Below are positions 1 to 10,624 of a stretch of 64,000 nt of DNA, one piece after another. How positions within the stretch are numbered: the first letter of the stretch is position 1; the number at the start of each line of letters is the position of its first letter. Source of the DNA: Leuctra nigra (taxonomy: Eukaryota; Arthropoda; Insecta; Plecoptera; Leuctridae); contig OW203769.1 in the NCBI GenBank assembly GCA_934045905.1, positions 31,009,910 to 31,073,909 of the forward strand. Reading direction: 5' to 3'. Under the pieces are notes generated by a model. That model was given only the letters and a program-made list of their open reading frames with translations. It ran no database searches and was not told where the DNA came from. The position numbers and the translations under genes are program-made.

Positions 1-795
1 AAAATCAGATTGATCTTAAGAGTGTCAGACACGTCCAACTATCTATCTGTATATTTCAGTTTGTTAAACTTCACACAGTTCTGCAACTTCCTTATAAGCT
101 AATGGGATCAATAGGGAGAATATTTTAAAGTTTTAACCAACAAAAGGATTTGAATTTAGCAAAGAAGACTACATCTTGGTCTTACTACATGCTTGAGCCA
201 TTTGAAGTGTCAAATGATCGACATAAATTTTAACCAATCAGAGGATTTCGTTCAAATTACAGCATGAACACCTCCGAGGTAGTCTTTACATTAGTACACA
301 TTTTCAGCTCGATCGGAGAAACCATGCCACCTGTAGGGCAGAGACAAAAAAACAGACATTCGTGCCTAACCACCAAATAAGTCGGAAGAAGGAGGTCGTA
401 GATTTTAGCAGGAACCATCCCAGCATTCACCTGACGACTGAGGTGATTCAACTCAGTCAGTCAAACGAGCCAAAGCCCCTGCCTGAGCCGGCTTGCTCTG
501 TGTTAATTAACTGGGCGCGACTCAACAGAGTTCAGAGTGTCCAACGGTCTTAATTGGACCCAATTTCGGGGCCACCTCCGAGCAAGATCGCAAGAGCCGT
601 GTAAACGATCAGGTCGAATGGCAACAGGTAATGATTACGGTACTTGCAAGACGAATTCGGACAGATTCCGCGGAGCAACAGTTTCGAGTTCGCAGTCTGG
701 ACCTCGACATTGGACCGACATGAGGGTGAGTTGCGCATTATCACGGGTTATGTGGGAGACTTTCAATATGCAGAACCATTGGGTCGGATCTGTAT
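1..795. other. Intergenic, no gene recognised
   Basis: No ORF here has convincing coding character. Stretches near 130-250, of the kind 'ttttaaccaatcagagga', resemble the degenerate interior of the Helitron-like repeat family described at 42918-43789 and 52403-53272. The 360-780 part is GC-richer and unique in the window. It could contain an unrecognised upstream exon, but no phase-matched exon chain was found. Confidence 0.5.
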
Positions 796-996
796 CTCAC
801 AGGTAGAAGGCCTGAAATCCATTTCAATGATTCTTGACCAGTAGTTCTATTTCACCTAATCATATTTGTAATGGTGACATGAGTCATTGTGTAAGAGAAT
901 ACTTCAATACAACTGAAACTGTTGACATCAGTCAAATGGAAATTGATAGGGCTTGATAACAACATTCCAAATTAACTCCGTCCTTCTACCTCTGAG
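796..996. mobile_element. MITE family A, copy 1
   Basis: About 200 bp with terminal inverted repeats. The left end reads like CTCACAGGTAGAAGGCCTG and the right end is its complement, ending CCTTCTACCTCTGAG. Related copies lie at 6453-6647, 10197-10374 (left-truncated), 28716-28855 (partial) and 35889-36108. All share an interior with 'tcattgtgtaagagaatactt' and 'gtcaaatgg'. There is no coding capacity. The superfamily is not assigned because the target duplication is unclear. Confidence 0.65.
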
Positions 997-1788
997 GTAC
1001 ATGTATTCGAGTATATTCAATACCTGATAGATTTTGAGCAAGCTTGATAGAATAGCCTCAGGTAAAATAAAGCTTTTTTGTATGGCCAGCTAACGCAAGC
1101 GGTGGTTATACAAATTTTATTTAAATAATGTTTGAAATGTTTTGTATCCGATTCAGACAATGGATTGATTTTAAAGGTCATGAAATTAAATGGATGGGCA
1201 TGAAGAATGCCTCCACGACAGGGGAAATATTGCTTTTAATTGAGACCCTGAGAAGATATCATTAAAATCTCAAAACGTATATACTTATATAGTCCTAGCA
1301 GCCGGATCACCAGATGCCAATTTATTAGAACATTTATTAACAGATCCTATAAGCAAAGTCAAATATATAGTTTAGGAAGTCAAGACCAGATTCTTGTCGT
1401 ACTTTGAGAAGAACGTGTATCTGAGGCAAGGCAGGAACTATCGAAAATATAAACCTATTACAAACAAGCAAATTAATTCTACTAATAACTATCTGACTAA
1501 TTAACCAGCTCTTATTAATCATGCGCAAGATCAAATGAGTCAAGAGGAAACGCTCGCTACGCTGAAACGTAATTAACAACAAATTGGTCTCATCTTCGGA
1601 ACGAATGCTGTTATTTAGTTTTTGTTGCATGTCTGATTACAAGGTTTAGGACCATCAATCATCATTATAACACTTTTTACAGAGTAATTATTTCCGTGCA
1701 TTCTCATGATATAGGCTGGTCAAATGAAGATGTTTGCAAAATATGACAGTTTATTCATGCATGAATAAACTTATCTGCATGGAGCTCC
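997..1788. other. Intergenic AT-rich stretch
   Basis: No supported gene. The minus-strand ORF at 1337-1630 has no recognisable domain and a composition typical of AT-rich noncoding DNA. If gene 1 begins in the following minisatellite, its promoter should lie here, but no TATA box at a suitable distance is evident. Confidence 0.5.
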
Positions 1789-2117
1789 ATGCATGTAAGT
1801 CCATGCATGGACATGCATGTAAGTCTATACATGGACATGCATGTAAGTCCATGCATGGATATGCATGTAAGTCTATACATGGACATGCATGTAAGTCCAT
1901 GCATGGACATGCATGTAAGTCTATACATGGACATGCATGTAAGTCCATGCATGGATATGCATGTAAGTCTATACATGGACATGCATGTAAGTCCATGCAT
2001 GGACATGCATGTAAGTCCATGAATGGACATGCATGTAAGTCCATGCATGGATATGCATGTAAGTCTATACATGGACATGCATGTAAGTCCATGAATGTAA
2101 GTCCATGCATGGAGCTC
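1789..2117. repeat. 24-bp minisatellite carrying ATGCAT|GTAAGT
   Basis: Thirteen 24-bp units, each beginning ATGCATGTAAGT, followed by a partial unit. Units alternate between a 'ccatgcatgga' and a 'ctatacatgga' form, giving a 48-bp dimer and, with ggac/ggat variants, a partial 96-bp order. The array is bounded on both sides by 'catggagctc'. Every unit holds a consensus 5' splice site GTAAGT directly after an in-frame ATG CAT. The next coding exon of gene 1 (2476) needs a first exon ending in phase 0, which ATG-CAT provides. The open frames through the array on both strands follow from the unit being a multiple of three. Confidence 0.9.
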
Positions 2118-2475
2118 AGCCCCCGTAAATGTTTGGTCCAAGGCAATTCGTTTAGGTGCAGTTTTAAATCGTGGAGTACCACGACCCTTCCTTATCGTGA
2201 TTTTTCCCGGATAACAACACTGGATCGGTCCGAAATCGGACGAAGATCTGTCTTTTGTCTAACTTTGATTTTACATCTGCTAGCTCATATTCAAGAAATC
2301 AGATCATAAGACTGTTGACAAAAGTTATACGATCGAGTGCTGGTAATCGAGTAGCAAATTCATAATATATTTTAAGAATAAGAAGCAAAATGACTCTTGG
2401 CCACATCTCGATCCCCACGCTCCGACGGAAAACATGTGACATAGAGTGATGACACGTGACTGATCTTGCTTGCAG

Positions 2476-5400
2476 CTGAGCTCCTGTACAGTGGCGCTCG
2501 TCGCGGCCATGTTGGTCACTACATGTGCAGCAGATCCGCAGTTCCAACAGTACGATGGATTCCACTACCCAATCTCAAGGTATTCATAGTACACATAAGA
2601 AGTCTCTCTTAAGACTTAAGGTGATACAAGCGCTCGGCCGTTTTAGCAAATTGAGAGAGAAAAATTGTTTCATAAGTGGGTGTAACTTTGATGGGATGTT
2701 CACATGATCAGTCTAATTCTATATTAGTAGCACTTTTTCAGTTTTGCTTCTTTCATTGTTGAATAGGCACCAAACGTATAGCATCTTATAGCCTAGGGAA
2801 TTATCACTTGACACATTTTTCAAATTAAATTTCATACGCCACCCAGCGAGACAAGAAAATATACCATATTTCACCAAAAATCAGCTAATAAAACAAAGCA
2901 AAAAATTAAAAATGTACCAAGTAATAACCCTAAGTTTGTCTTTTATCTAATCATTGTAAACATTTCAAATCATTTCTTCAACCCATTTTGTCTCCAATCG
3001 TATTCAAAAAAGTGCCTGCAACAAGCGGCAACATCGCTCGCGCTTGCAGCACCTTAAATGTGTTTATTTTATAATCTCTCCACGTCAGGTCCTCCGACGT
3101 CAACGTCGCCTCCCCGCCGTCGGCGCCGTCGCGACGCCAATACGTGCTCGTGCCTCAGGACGCGTTCCCCGACATCGTCGGCGACCGCGTCATCGACTCG
3201 CCGTGGAGGTTTAACTCCACGGCGTTCTGCAAGTCGCTGTCCACGACCCTCCAGCTGCCGCAGTTCAGCGGCATCGTCAACTCGGTGTTGGCGTTCAAGG
3301 TGCCGCCGCCGCGCGAGCTGACGAAGAGTGGGGAGGACGATCAAGGTGAGAGAGAGGGTCAGAACAGGATAAGAGTGATGTACGAGAGCGGGAGATAATT
3401 TCATAAGATGAGCAAGCCTCCAATCAAAGCGTTTAATAGCAGTGTTCACGAAAAGCTGCATGATTTTGAGCGAGCGACTTCTTTTGGCTCTTTTGGCACG
3501 GACCTCTTTTTTATAATTCTGTTACTGACGATATGGTTTCAGTTTTTCTTCGAACGAGATTAAACTTTGCACATATGTTAACGGACTAACTCGAATTGTT
3601 TTGAAATCCGCTGATTTAAAATTTTAAAAAAATACCTATATCTTTCGATTGGTTGGTCGGATCAATTTGAAATTTCCTTCGAAATTTCACATAGTCATTG
3701 CAACCAACATTGTCCCCAATCTTAAAAAGTTTCAGCCAAATCCTCCAATTGGTTAAAATTTAAACCCATATTCTCTGATTTTTTAAATTTAAATTATAGA
3801 ACCGATTGACCGATCAACTTACAACTTTGCACCATTGGGGCCTACATTTTAGGTATTTTTGCCAATTTTCAGACTAATCTGTCGTTATCTTCAGAAGTTA
3901 TTGTCAATTTAAAGACATTTTGTTTAAACCTTACAAACGCATACTTATCAAATGCAGTACAAAGGTTCGCTTATCCCCGCGTTCCTGTCAATGTGCCACC
4001 AGATCGCGGGTCCAGCGGCAGCCTGCTGCTCGACATCGACCTCCTCTCCGACATCTTCATCTGGGACAACATCGGCATCCTGCACGACCTGTTCCCGCAC
4101 AAGCACCAACACGGCCACCACGGCCACCACGGCCACCACGGACACAAGCACCACTTCCTCGGCAACATCCTCGGCATCGGACTCGCCGCCTACCAGAGCT
4201 ACAACGCACATCGCCCACATCATGCGCGCGCGTGGCAGGACTACGACGATCAGGTAGGCCTTCTAGTGGCATTGTTTACTACTACCAAACGCATAGCAAC
4301 AAGGTGATGCAATTCAAACTTCCGCTCTAGGGGATTTGCGAGTCTGTCGTCGATGTCTAAAGTGACAAAGAATACCGCCCCGTTCTTACGTACAGACTAA
4401 GATCAAATTCTTTACGCGTCCGGCTGAGATCGTCTTACATTTGACAAGATTGCAGGGAAACCTGACAAAGTACAACAATATGCGTTTGATGCTGTCGTGT
4501 TATAAATATGTAAACAGGCTGTGGCATTAACGAAATTAATAATATGTCTTTATATTGCCACAATCTGGTCTTGCAGTGCGGCCTCAGACATCGGCGAAAG
4601 CATTCAGTGCTGCAGCTAGAGTCACGTATCCCATATAGAGCGGAAGTCAATGATTTAATTGCTTTTCTTTTAGCAACCGGGTGAGGAAGAGTACTATAAT
4701 ATAGAAGATCGTGCCCAGAAGCCGGAGAGTGGCAGCAAGCCGGGGAGTGGCAGCAAGCCAGGGGGTGGCAGCAAGCCGGGGGGTGGCAGCAAGCCGGGGG
4801 GTGGCAGCAAGCCTGAGACTGTCGCCCGCCCCGGGGGTGGCGCCCGGCCCGGGGTTTCGCGACCTCCACTCAGCATCGACCGTCTCTGCCGCCTGATGAA
4901 CCGACCTCCACTCAGCACCGCCGGCCTCTCCTCCTACTGCAAGCGCCTCTCACAGCTCATCAGCAACAACCCGCTGACGCCGATCCTCGCCGTGCTGCGG
5001 CCGCCCAACCTGCAGGCGCGCGGGGGCGGGGGCGGGGACTGCGTGCTGGACAAGGGGGTGGCGGTGCTCGTCTTCCCAGGTAGGGATGATGCGGGGGGGG
5101 GGGGGGGGGGGGGGACATCCCAGGTACACATATTCGGCTTTTCAGTCGAGAATGCTGGTGGTTGAGATTCATCACTTCAGTTCTATAACGTCGACAGCGA
5201 GGTCATTTTGCGCACGTTAAGATTTTGATAACTTTGTTGATTACTAGGGAGGACATAGGGAGGGGTCGACCTAACGGGCCGATCCGTGGGAGTCTTAAAC
5301 TGGTGTGAAAGCCAGTTCAGAATGGGGACATAGCGGGGGGAGGGGGCCCTGGGCCGGTCGGACCCGACTGCAGCGGGATCACCATTTCGAGGGGGGAGGC

Positions 5401-5885
5401 CGGCCCGAGGGCCCGGCAAAATTGGGGAGGGCATGGGACTAGGTCGACCCTGGACTGTACTTAGTTGGGACCAACTCGTAATGTGAGGCGGCCCCTTAAG
5501 CCCCACCACCGCGTCAAGGTGTCAGTCCATCGGGGAGGCAGTTCCAAAGTCTATTGTTTCAAGCAAGATCAAACTATTGGTTTCAACGCATTTTCTTTTT
5601 AATATTCCGCTTTACTGATGGCTAATCTGAAAGAACAACTCAAGGTCCGCGTTCACTCTGCGTTTTCCACAACGTGTTGATGTTGCAGAGAGTCGCCAGA
5701 ACATCCCGCTAGACGGCGCCACGATCTCCGCCACGTGTCAGATGCTGATCACGGCCTACAAGATGTCGCCGCTGAAGCCGCTGATCACGCTGAGCGCATC
5801 CAAGCCGCCGGCGCTGAGTCTGGCGCCCAAGCTGCTGAGCAGTGCTGAGCGCAAGGGAGACAGCAGCCACCATCATGCGGGATAG
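2476..5885 (+). CDS. Gene 1: secreted Gly/His-rich protein, five exons seen
   Basis: Exons inferred by splice sites and phase: 2476-2579, 3089-3345, 4003-4253 (or 3958-4253), 4674-5079, 5689-5885 (stop TAG 5883). Phases close exactly at every junction (0, 2, 1, 0, 1). Exon 2476-2579 encodes the hydrophobic core of a signal peptide (CTVALVAAMLV) and mature start ADPQFQQYDGFHYPIS. The first exon must supply the ATG in phase 0; the best candidate is ATGCAT|GTAAGT in the minisatellite, giving about 406 residues. Later exons show DIVGDRVIDSPWRFN, a His-rich run of GHH triplets, then KPGGGS repeats and the conserved-looking CRLMNRPPLSTAGLSSYCKR. Exons are GC-rich against AT-rich introns. I recognise no family, and metal binding by the His run is only a possibility. 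It shares exon architecture with genes 2-4 and is probably a structural extracellular protein. Confidence 0.72.
2616..3057. mobile_element. MITE family B, copy 1 (TTAA-flanked, piggyBac-like)
   Basis: Starts TTAAGGTGATACAAGCGC and ends GCGCTTGCAGCACCTTAA, so it has about 18-bp inverted ends and TTAA at both boundaries, the signature of piggyBac-type insertion. It is 442 bp and noncoding, and sits in the intron of gene 1, ending 31 bp before the exon at 3089. Other copies are at 12444-12989, 28306-28698 (truncated) and 42536-42660 (fragment). Confidence 0.75.
3466..3983 (+). mobile_element. Helitron-like non-autonomous repeat, 3'-truncated
   Basis: Begins TGAGCGAGCG and shares a long interior with 52403-53272, including 'cttaaaaagtttcagcca' and 'gaaccgattgaccgatcaact'. 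It lacks the final hairpin and CTAG|T end; homology stops at about 3983, some 20 bp before the gene 1 exon at 4003. The repeat therefore supplies most of the intron and probably part of the 3' splice-site region. Confidence 0.6.
5089..5113. repeat. Poly-G run
   Basis: A run of about 23 G residues a few bases after the gene 1 donor at 5079/5080. Such homopolymers are prone to length error in assemblies. It lies in the intron and does not affect the reading frame. Confidence 0.85.
5208..5545. repeat. GC-rich dispersed repeat D, copy 1
   Basis: Homologous to 9476-9920. Shared blocks include 'cctaacgggcc', 'ccagcactggtg'-like, 'atcaccat(t/c)tcgagggggg', 'aggccggcccgagg' and the end 'ccccaccaccgcg'. 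It lies in the last intron of gene 1. It is much GC-richer than its surroundings. A SINE or a retroelement 3' end is possible; the family is not identified. Confidence 0.65.
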
Positions 5886-6452
5886 AAGAAGACAGCACTT
5901 ACAGCAGTCACCAACATGCGGGATAGAAGAAGACAGCATGATGGTTTCAATTATGATTCAACACCACGAGAGAAAGGGAGTTTAATCTACACAAAAAGCT
6001 ATTTCTTGGTTATTTATAATAATATATTTTTATAGGCTTTAAATTATCAAAGGCTCACTTGACAGCAAACCGCGAAATGAACTTTGGACAAATGTACTAT
6101 TAAGAGGAGCTTTTTCATGTAGATGCTATCGCTTTGTCTCGTGTTATCTTAAAGCATTGTTTGAGAATGTCATTTAACACATTTTAAAATAATGTTATTT
6201 ACAAATGGAATAATTTATTTATAATTTCATTTAAGTATGATAAATAATCAGCATTAATGAGACACAGTACCCTAATTATTATGCTTGTATAATTATGTAT
6301 TTGCTTTTTCCCTCAGGTACATATTCATTTTTTTCTGCTATTCTACAAAATCGTTTACCTTCATCCAAATGTTGGTTTTCCCGCCACTCTTCGCTTTAAA
6401 AACAGCGCCATGGACATCTTACGGGTCTTACAGTGGGGGTGGGGTCTGTCAC
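5886..6452. other. Gene 1 3' flank
   Basis: Presumed 3' UTR and flank of gene 1. The sequence is strongly AT-rich. No perfect AATAAA close to the stop was found, though AT-rich polyadenylation-like sequence is abundant around 6010-6240. No gene recognised. Confidence 0.5.
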
Positions 6453-6647
6453 ACAGAGGTAGAAGGGCGGAAGTCCATTCAATGATTCTTGAGATGAACC
6501 AGTCATTCTGTCATTGTGGAAGAGTAATATCTTTACTTCAATCTGACTGTATTCGTTGACAGCAGTCAAATGGCAATTGAGATCTTGATTAAAATTGTAG
6601 GTATACAACGCAAAATCGAGAAAATGGAATTCCGCCCTTCTACATAC
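6453..6647. mobile_element. MITE family A, copy 2
   Basis: Left end CAGAGGTAGAAGGGCGGAAG, right end the complement ending CCGCCCTTCTACATAC. The interior matches copy 1, with 'cattgtggaagagtaat', 'gtcaaatggcaattga' and the same order of blocks. It is noncoding. Confidence 0.65.
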
Positions 6648-6837
6648 AGCAATGAAAACATAGTGAAAGCGGAAAAAGAGGGAGGGGAACCTTTAAGGCT
6701 ATTTTTTATTTTTCAATTTTTTGTTAAAATATGTTTAAAATATCTGTCAATATGTGGCTGTCGAGAAAGTAACCAATATTTTCTAGGAATGAATTGCAGA
6801 ATTTGAAAAATATTTACTTTTTAAGTAAACTCCGTTT

Positions 6838-6911
6838 CATGGAGTCTCGAGTCCTAGATAACATGGGCAGGTAAAGGACTACCCATGTTAAACAGGACTC
6901 TAGACTGCATG
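6838..6911. ncRNA. Compact hairpin, miRNA-precursor-like
   Basis: Two arms of about 30 nt (6838-6867 and 6882-6911) pair with roughly five mismatches around a 14-nt loop. The size is compatible with an insect pre-miRNA, but a tiny foldback transposon remnant is equally likely in this repeat-rich DNA. No expression evidence is available. Confidence 0.25.
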
Positions 6912-7258
6912 GAATGAAGAATAGGTATACATTATGATGCTGTATAGACAACTCATTATGTTGTGACAAAAGTAACTTACCCCCTTCAGCGACTACCAGT
7001 CGTACACAGACGTATTAAAGTTGCCTAGATCATTGATATTTGAATACAGAGGGGTGATTTGCAAGATTGGTTTTATCCAAGGAGCTTGTAGTTATATATT
7101 CTAGCTCCTTGGTGTTATCACTTTCTTTCATCAGAACATAACGAGGCGACAGCGACGGCGATGGTACCTACACTCGAACAAATAATATTCGATAGAAAAG
7201 GATTGGCTGATAGTGTTTGAAGAATCCTTATGGAACCGTTATGGAACCCAAATAATGT

Positions 7259-7661
7259 TTAAGAGGCAAACGGAAGCGAACGGAAACCGCACGGTTCGTC
7301 ATAGCGTTTTTTTGAAATTGTGTCTTCCCACTTAATAATTTTAAAAAATCAGATAGTAACGACCCATTACAGCCTAATAGACTAAATAATGCCGCAAACT
7401 GGAGTTCATTATGACCTCAGGTGCGACCTCAAAGTGTTAAATACGATATTTTTAATAAAATAATCGAAAATAATCGTATTTAACACTTTGAGGTCGCACC
7501 AGAGGTCATAATGAACTCCAGTGTGCGGCATTTTTTAGTCTATTAGGCTGTAATGGGTCGTTTCTATCCGATTTTTTGAAATTATTGAGTGGGAAGACAC
7601 AATTTCAAAAAAACGCTATGACGAACCGTGCGGTTCCCGCTCGCTTCCGTTTGCCTCTTAA
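7259..7661. mobile_element. TTAA-flanked foldback element
   Basis: Near-perfect inverted repeat with arms of about 195 bp and a very short centre. Ends read TTAAGAGGCAAACGGAAGCG and its complement ending GTTTGCCTCTTAA. TTAA at both ends suggests piggyBac-type mobilisation. A transcript would form a long double-stranded RNA. No ORF. A short (GGTTCC)n run follows at about 7680-7705. Confidence 0.75.
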
Positions 7662-7896
7662 TATTATTAATAAGGGTTCTTCCGGTTCCGGTTCCGGTTC
7701 CGGTCCCTGATTAGCAGTAAACATGCACCGTTTCGAAATAAATAATCAAACATGTTTTACTCTCAAGGTTTAGAGCTGTCGTGAAATACATTGAAACTCA
7801 ATCCAGCTTTATCAATAATATATCTCATTCTAAATTTGTGAAAACTGGATTTTAAGAGTCTACGATACTTGATGAAATCCATGTTTTATGAAGCAC

Positions 7897-8213
7897 AAAA
7901 AGGCGGCCCCTACTTTTTTCTAAACAGCTTTACCGATTGTCTTCAAATTTTCACAGGTTATAGATAAAGAGTAAATCTGTGTCTCTATTGGCCCCAAAGT
8001 TTAATTTTTTGTTTAGTTTTTTCAGGGCAGAGGTGCCAAAATGACTCAAATATTGCCACCAATATTTCACCAACACTTCCTCAAAACGAGAAATAACATT
8101 TTTTATAATTTTTTTCGATCACTAGAGACACAGATTTACTCTTTTTCTCTATGCTGTTAAATTTTGAAAACAATCGGTCAAGCCGTTAAGAAAAAGTAGG
8201 GGCCGCCTTTTTA
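7897..8213. mobile_element. Foldback element
   Basis: Inverted arms of about 110 bp. The outer ends contain 'aaaggcggcccctacttttt' and its complement 'aaaagtaggggccgccttt', and the inner parts share 'gagtaaatctgtgtctct' inverted. The centre is about 100 bp and there is no coding sequence. The target duplication is not clear. Confidence 0.65.
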
Positions 8214-8741
8214 TGGTTTTTTGTGGTTTTCAATATTTGAATTAAAATAACTTACTTCACAGCAGTATATGCAACATGCAACACACGATTAAATGTCACA
8301 AATGTCACGTACAACCCAGAGCTAATGCATTTTCATGCATTTCTAGGATTTTTTTTACATCGGAATCGAAATTTTCTGCGAGTCCTGTCGACTCTTAAAC
8401 AATTAATTTTTCCCCCCATGTACACGAAGTCTTTGAAGAGAAATCTTCGCCCCCGGAAGAAGAGCCCCCGTCTTTGCCCCCCCCCCCCCCTGTTAATTGT
8501 AATCAATTAATAGCTATTTTAAGCCGCATCGATGTCACCTGAGCTGCTTGAGGCTGCATCTTGGACGTGATCTTGAACCGAGTACATTACATCATGCCGA
8601 GGGCCGTGACCACTTTCACTTTCAGTTCATTATCACGGCCGTGTGACGTCACGCGAGCTCTGGAGCTACAGCATCTCGATCTTGTCCTGTGAGAAGACAT
8701 ATTGGTAGGCATTATCCTTTTCCGGAAGACACCTAAAAAGA
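8214..8741. other. Intergenic, no gene
   Basis: AT-rich DNA with a C-run at about 8477-8490 and no ORF of coding character. Nothing further recognised. Confidence 0.5.
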
Positions 8742-9222
8742 TTAAATACAAGTAAACTATTCTTCTGTTGAACTTTCTCTAACTTTTATTGTGTTTTACA
8801 AACTAAAAACGATATTTCGCCTTCCCTTCGCTTTTATTTCGCTATATTTCGTTATATTTCGCTTTCGCTTTCACAACGTTTGGAGAGCAACGATAGAAGA
8901 GCAGGAAGAAGATGGCAAGCGATGAAGAAGGATGACTAAAGTTTAGACGATTGATGATCTAAAACATGATAATGTTTTTTCTTGTATGGTTTATTTGTTC
9001 CTTGTAAGTTTCTTTTTTGAATTTCTTTGGTTTTTTCTTACAAACCTATACCTAAGCCAGTTGAGATTTTTTCTGATTCTTTCAATTTCATTTTTCGTTT
9101 TATAACATTTTGTCATTACCTGAAGAAGCCTTCCGAAGGGAAGGGTAAATATCGTTTTTAGTTTGTAAAACACAATAAAAGTTTGAGAAAGTTCAACAGA
9201 AGAATAGTTAACTTGTATTTAA
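8742..9222. mobile_element. TTAA-flanked foldback element
   Basis: Ends TTAAATACAAGTTAACTATT-like on one side and its complement ending ACTTGTATTTAA on the other. Arms of about 90 bp share 'tcttctgttgaactttctc', 'tgttttacaaactaaaaacg' and 'cttcccttcg' inverted. TTAA is present at both ends (8742-8745, 9219-9222). The centre is noncoding. Confidence 0.7.
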
Positions 9223-9475
9223 CAGTTACCAAACTTATAAAGGAAGCAATGAATTTGACCTAAAAAGATGATTTAAACACTTTTTTAAAATAGGGCGTTA
9301 GTACTTTTTCTCGATTTTGCGTTGCTAACTTTTGTAATGATGCAATCAAGCTCGCTCAACGGGCTTCCACGCTGCCATTTGCTCTCACTACGGACCGCTA
9401 GCTACTGTCCTTTTTCCCTACCACGCATGTCTGTACAAAATTACAGATAGATTAGATTAGATTAGTTTGGTTTAA

Positions 9476-9920
9476 TGGCGCGTCAACGACGAGGTTATAT
9501 TGCGCACATTAATTGTTATATTTAACTGTGTTGATCATAATTGGAGGGCACGGGGAGGGGGTCAACCTAACGGGCCCGATCCGGGGGAGTCCAGCACTGG
9601 TGGGAAGGCCAGGCCGGAATGGGGACGGACCGGGGGGTGTGAGGATTCGGGCCGGCTGAACCCGATTTCAGGGTGATCACCATCTCGAGGGGGGAGGCCG
9701 GCCCGAGGGGACCGCAAATTCAAGGGAGGGCTTGGTTAGGCCGACCCTGGCTGCTCTTGGTCTGGACCTCACCAACCTATATACCACCATGCTCACCACT
9801 GATCTGTTCGGCATGGGTAACCCTTACACATGAGCATATGCTCGCCGGCGTAGCTGCAATGGATCATTGGCCAACACAAACCCCACCACCGCGATAAGGT
9901 GACAGCCGTCGGGGGGTTAC
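9476..9920. repeat. GC-rich dispersed repeat D, copy 2
   Basis: Homologous to 5208-5545 and longer. It starts around 'tggcgcgtcaacgacgaggt' and ends at 'gtgacagccgtcggggg'. The middle carries an extra segment around 'tataccaccatgctcaccac' that copy 1 lacks. No intact ORF. Probably a SINE or a fragment of a retroelement tail. Confidence 0.6.
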
Positions 9921-10196
9921 AGATAGATGACAGCTCACTTTAAACTTCTAGTATTTGAAATATAATGCCAAACTGTTGTGTTCGGAGTGAAGGTAATTGT
10001 TTTAAAATGTAACATACTACTTAAATGTATAGAAATAGTTTTAATGACTTACTTTTATCCTAGAATATCACTTTATGTTAAACAACTTCTTTTGTTTTCA
10101 ATTCAGAAAAATCTAGCAAATGTCAACAACATTTGATCTGTTGCCATAGCAACGGGGTACAAGTACAATCGCACCCTATTCTAAGCTTGAAGTGTG

Positions 10197-10374
10197 GAGC
10201 CCCATTGCCATTTGACTGAAGTCAACAAATGCAGCTATATTGAAGTATTCTCTTACACAATGACTCATGTCACCGTTACAAATATGATTGCGATGAAGAC
10301 AGAGTTACTGGTCTTTGGGTTTAATGAATCATTAAAACGAATTTCCGGCCTTTTACCTCGGAGGTAAAATGTGA
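10197..10374. mobile_element. MITE family A, copy 3 (partial, inverted)
   Basis: Contains the family A interior in the opposite orientation ('gccatttgactgaagtcaac', 'gaagtattctcttacacaat') and one terminal repeat ending 'ccggccttttacctcggagg'. The other terminus is missing. The motif GTTGCCATAGCAAC (about 10140) just upstream resembles an RFX X-box but has no gene beside it. Confidence 0.6.
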
Positions 10375-10624
10375 ACTTACATTTACAGAAGTATGGAAAT
10401 ACTTCCATAACGTTCAACTCTTGGCTTGATGGGCATCAAATAGTCCCTACTAATAAGTATGTGAACAAATGACTTCAAACTATACAGCTTCACATACAGG
10501 TCACAAACGTTCCAAATTTGTAGGAATTAAGGTAAATTCCACAAATTTTCCGGGACTATGCGCGCCGGACTTGCATATCCTAATGAGTTCAATAAATTTA
10601 CCTATTCCTAAACCTCTTTGACCA

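Noticed and set aside
1734..2309. 191-residue Cys/His-rich ORF and its antisense mates
   Set aside because: A direct reading of the 24-bp minisatellite; no non-repeat coding part.
4435..5175. Minus-strand ORFs with Cys/His or Pro runs
   Set aside because: Shadows of gene 1 exon 4674-5079 and of the adjacent poly-G run.
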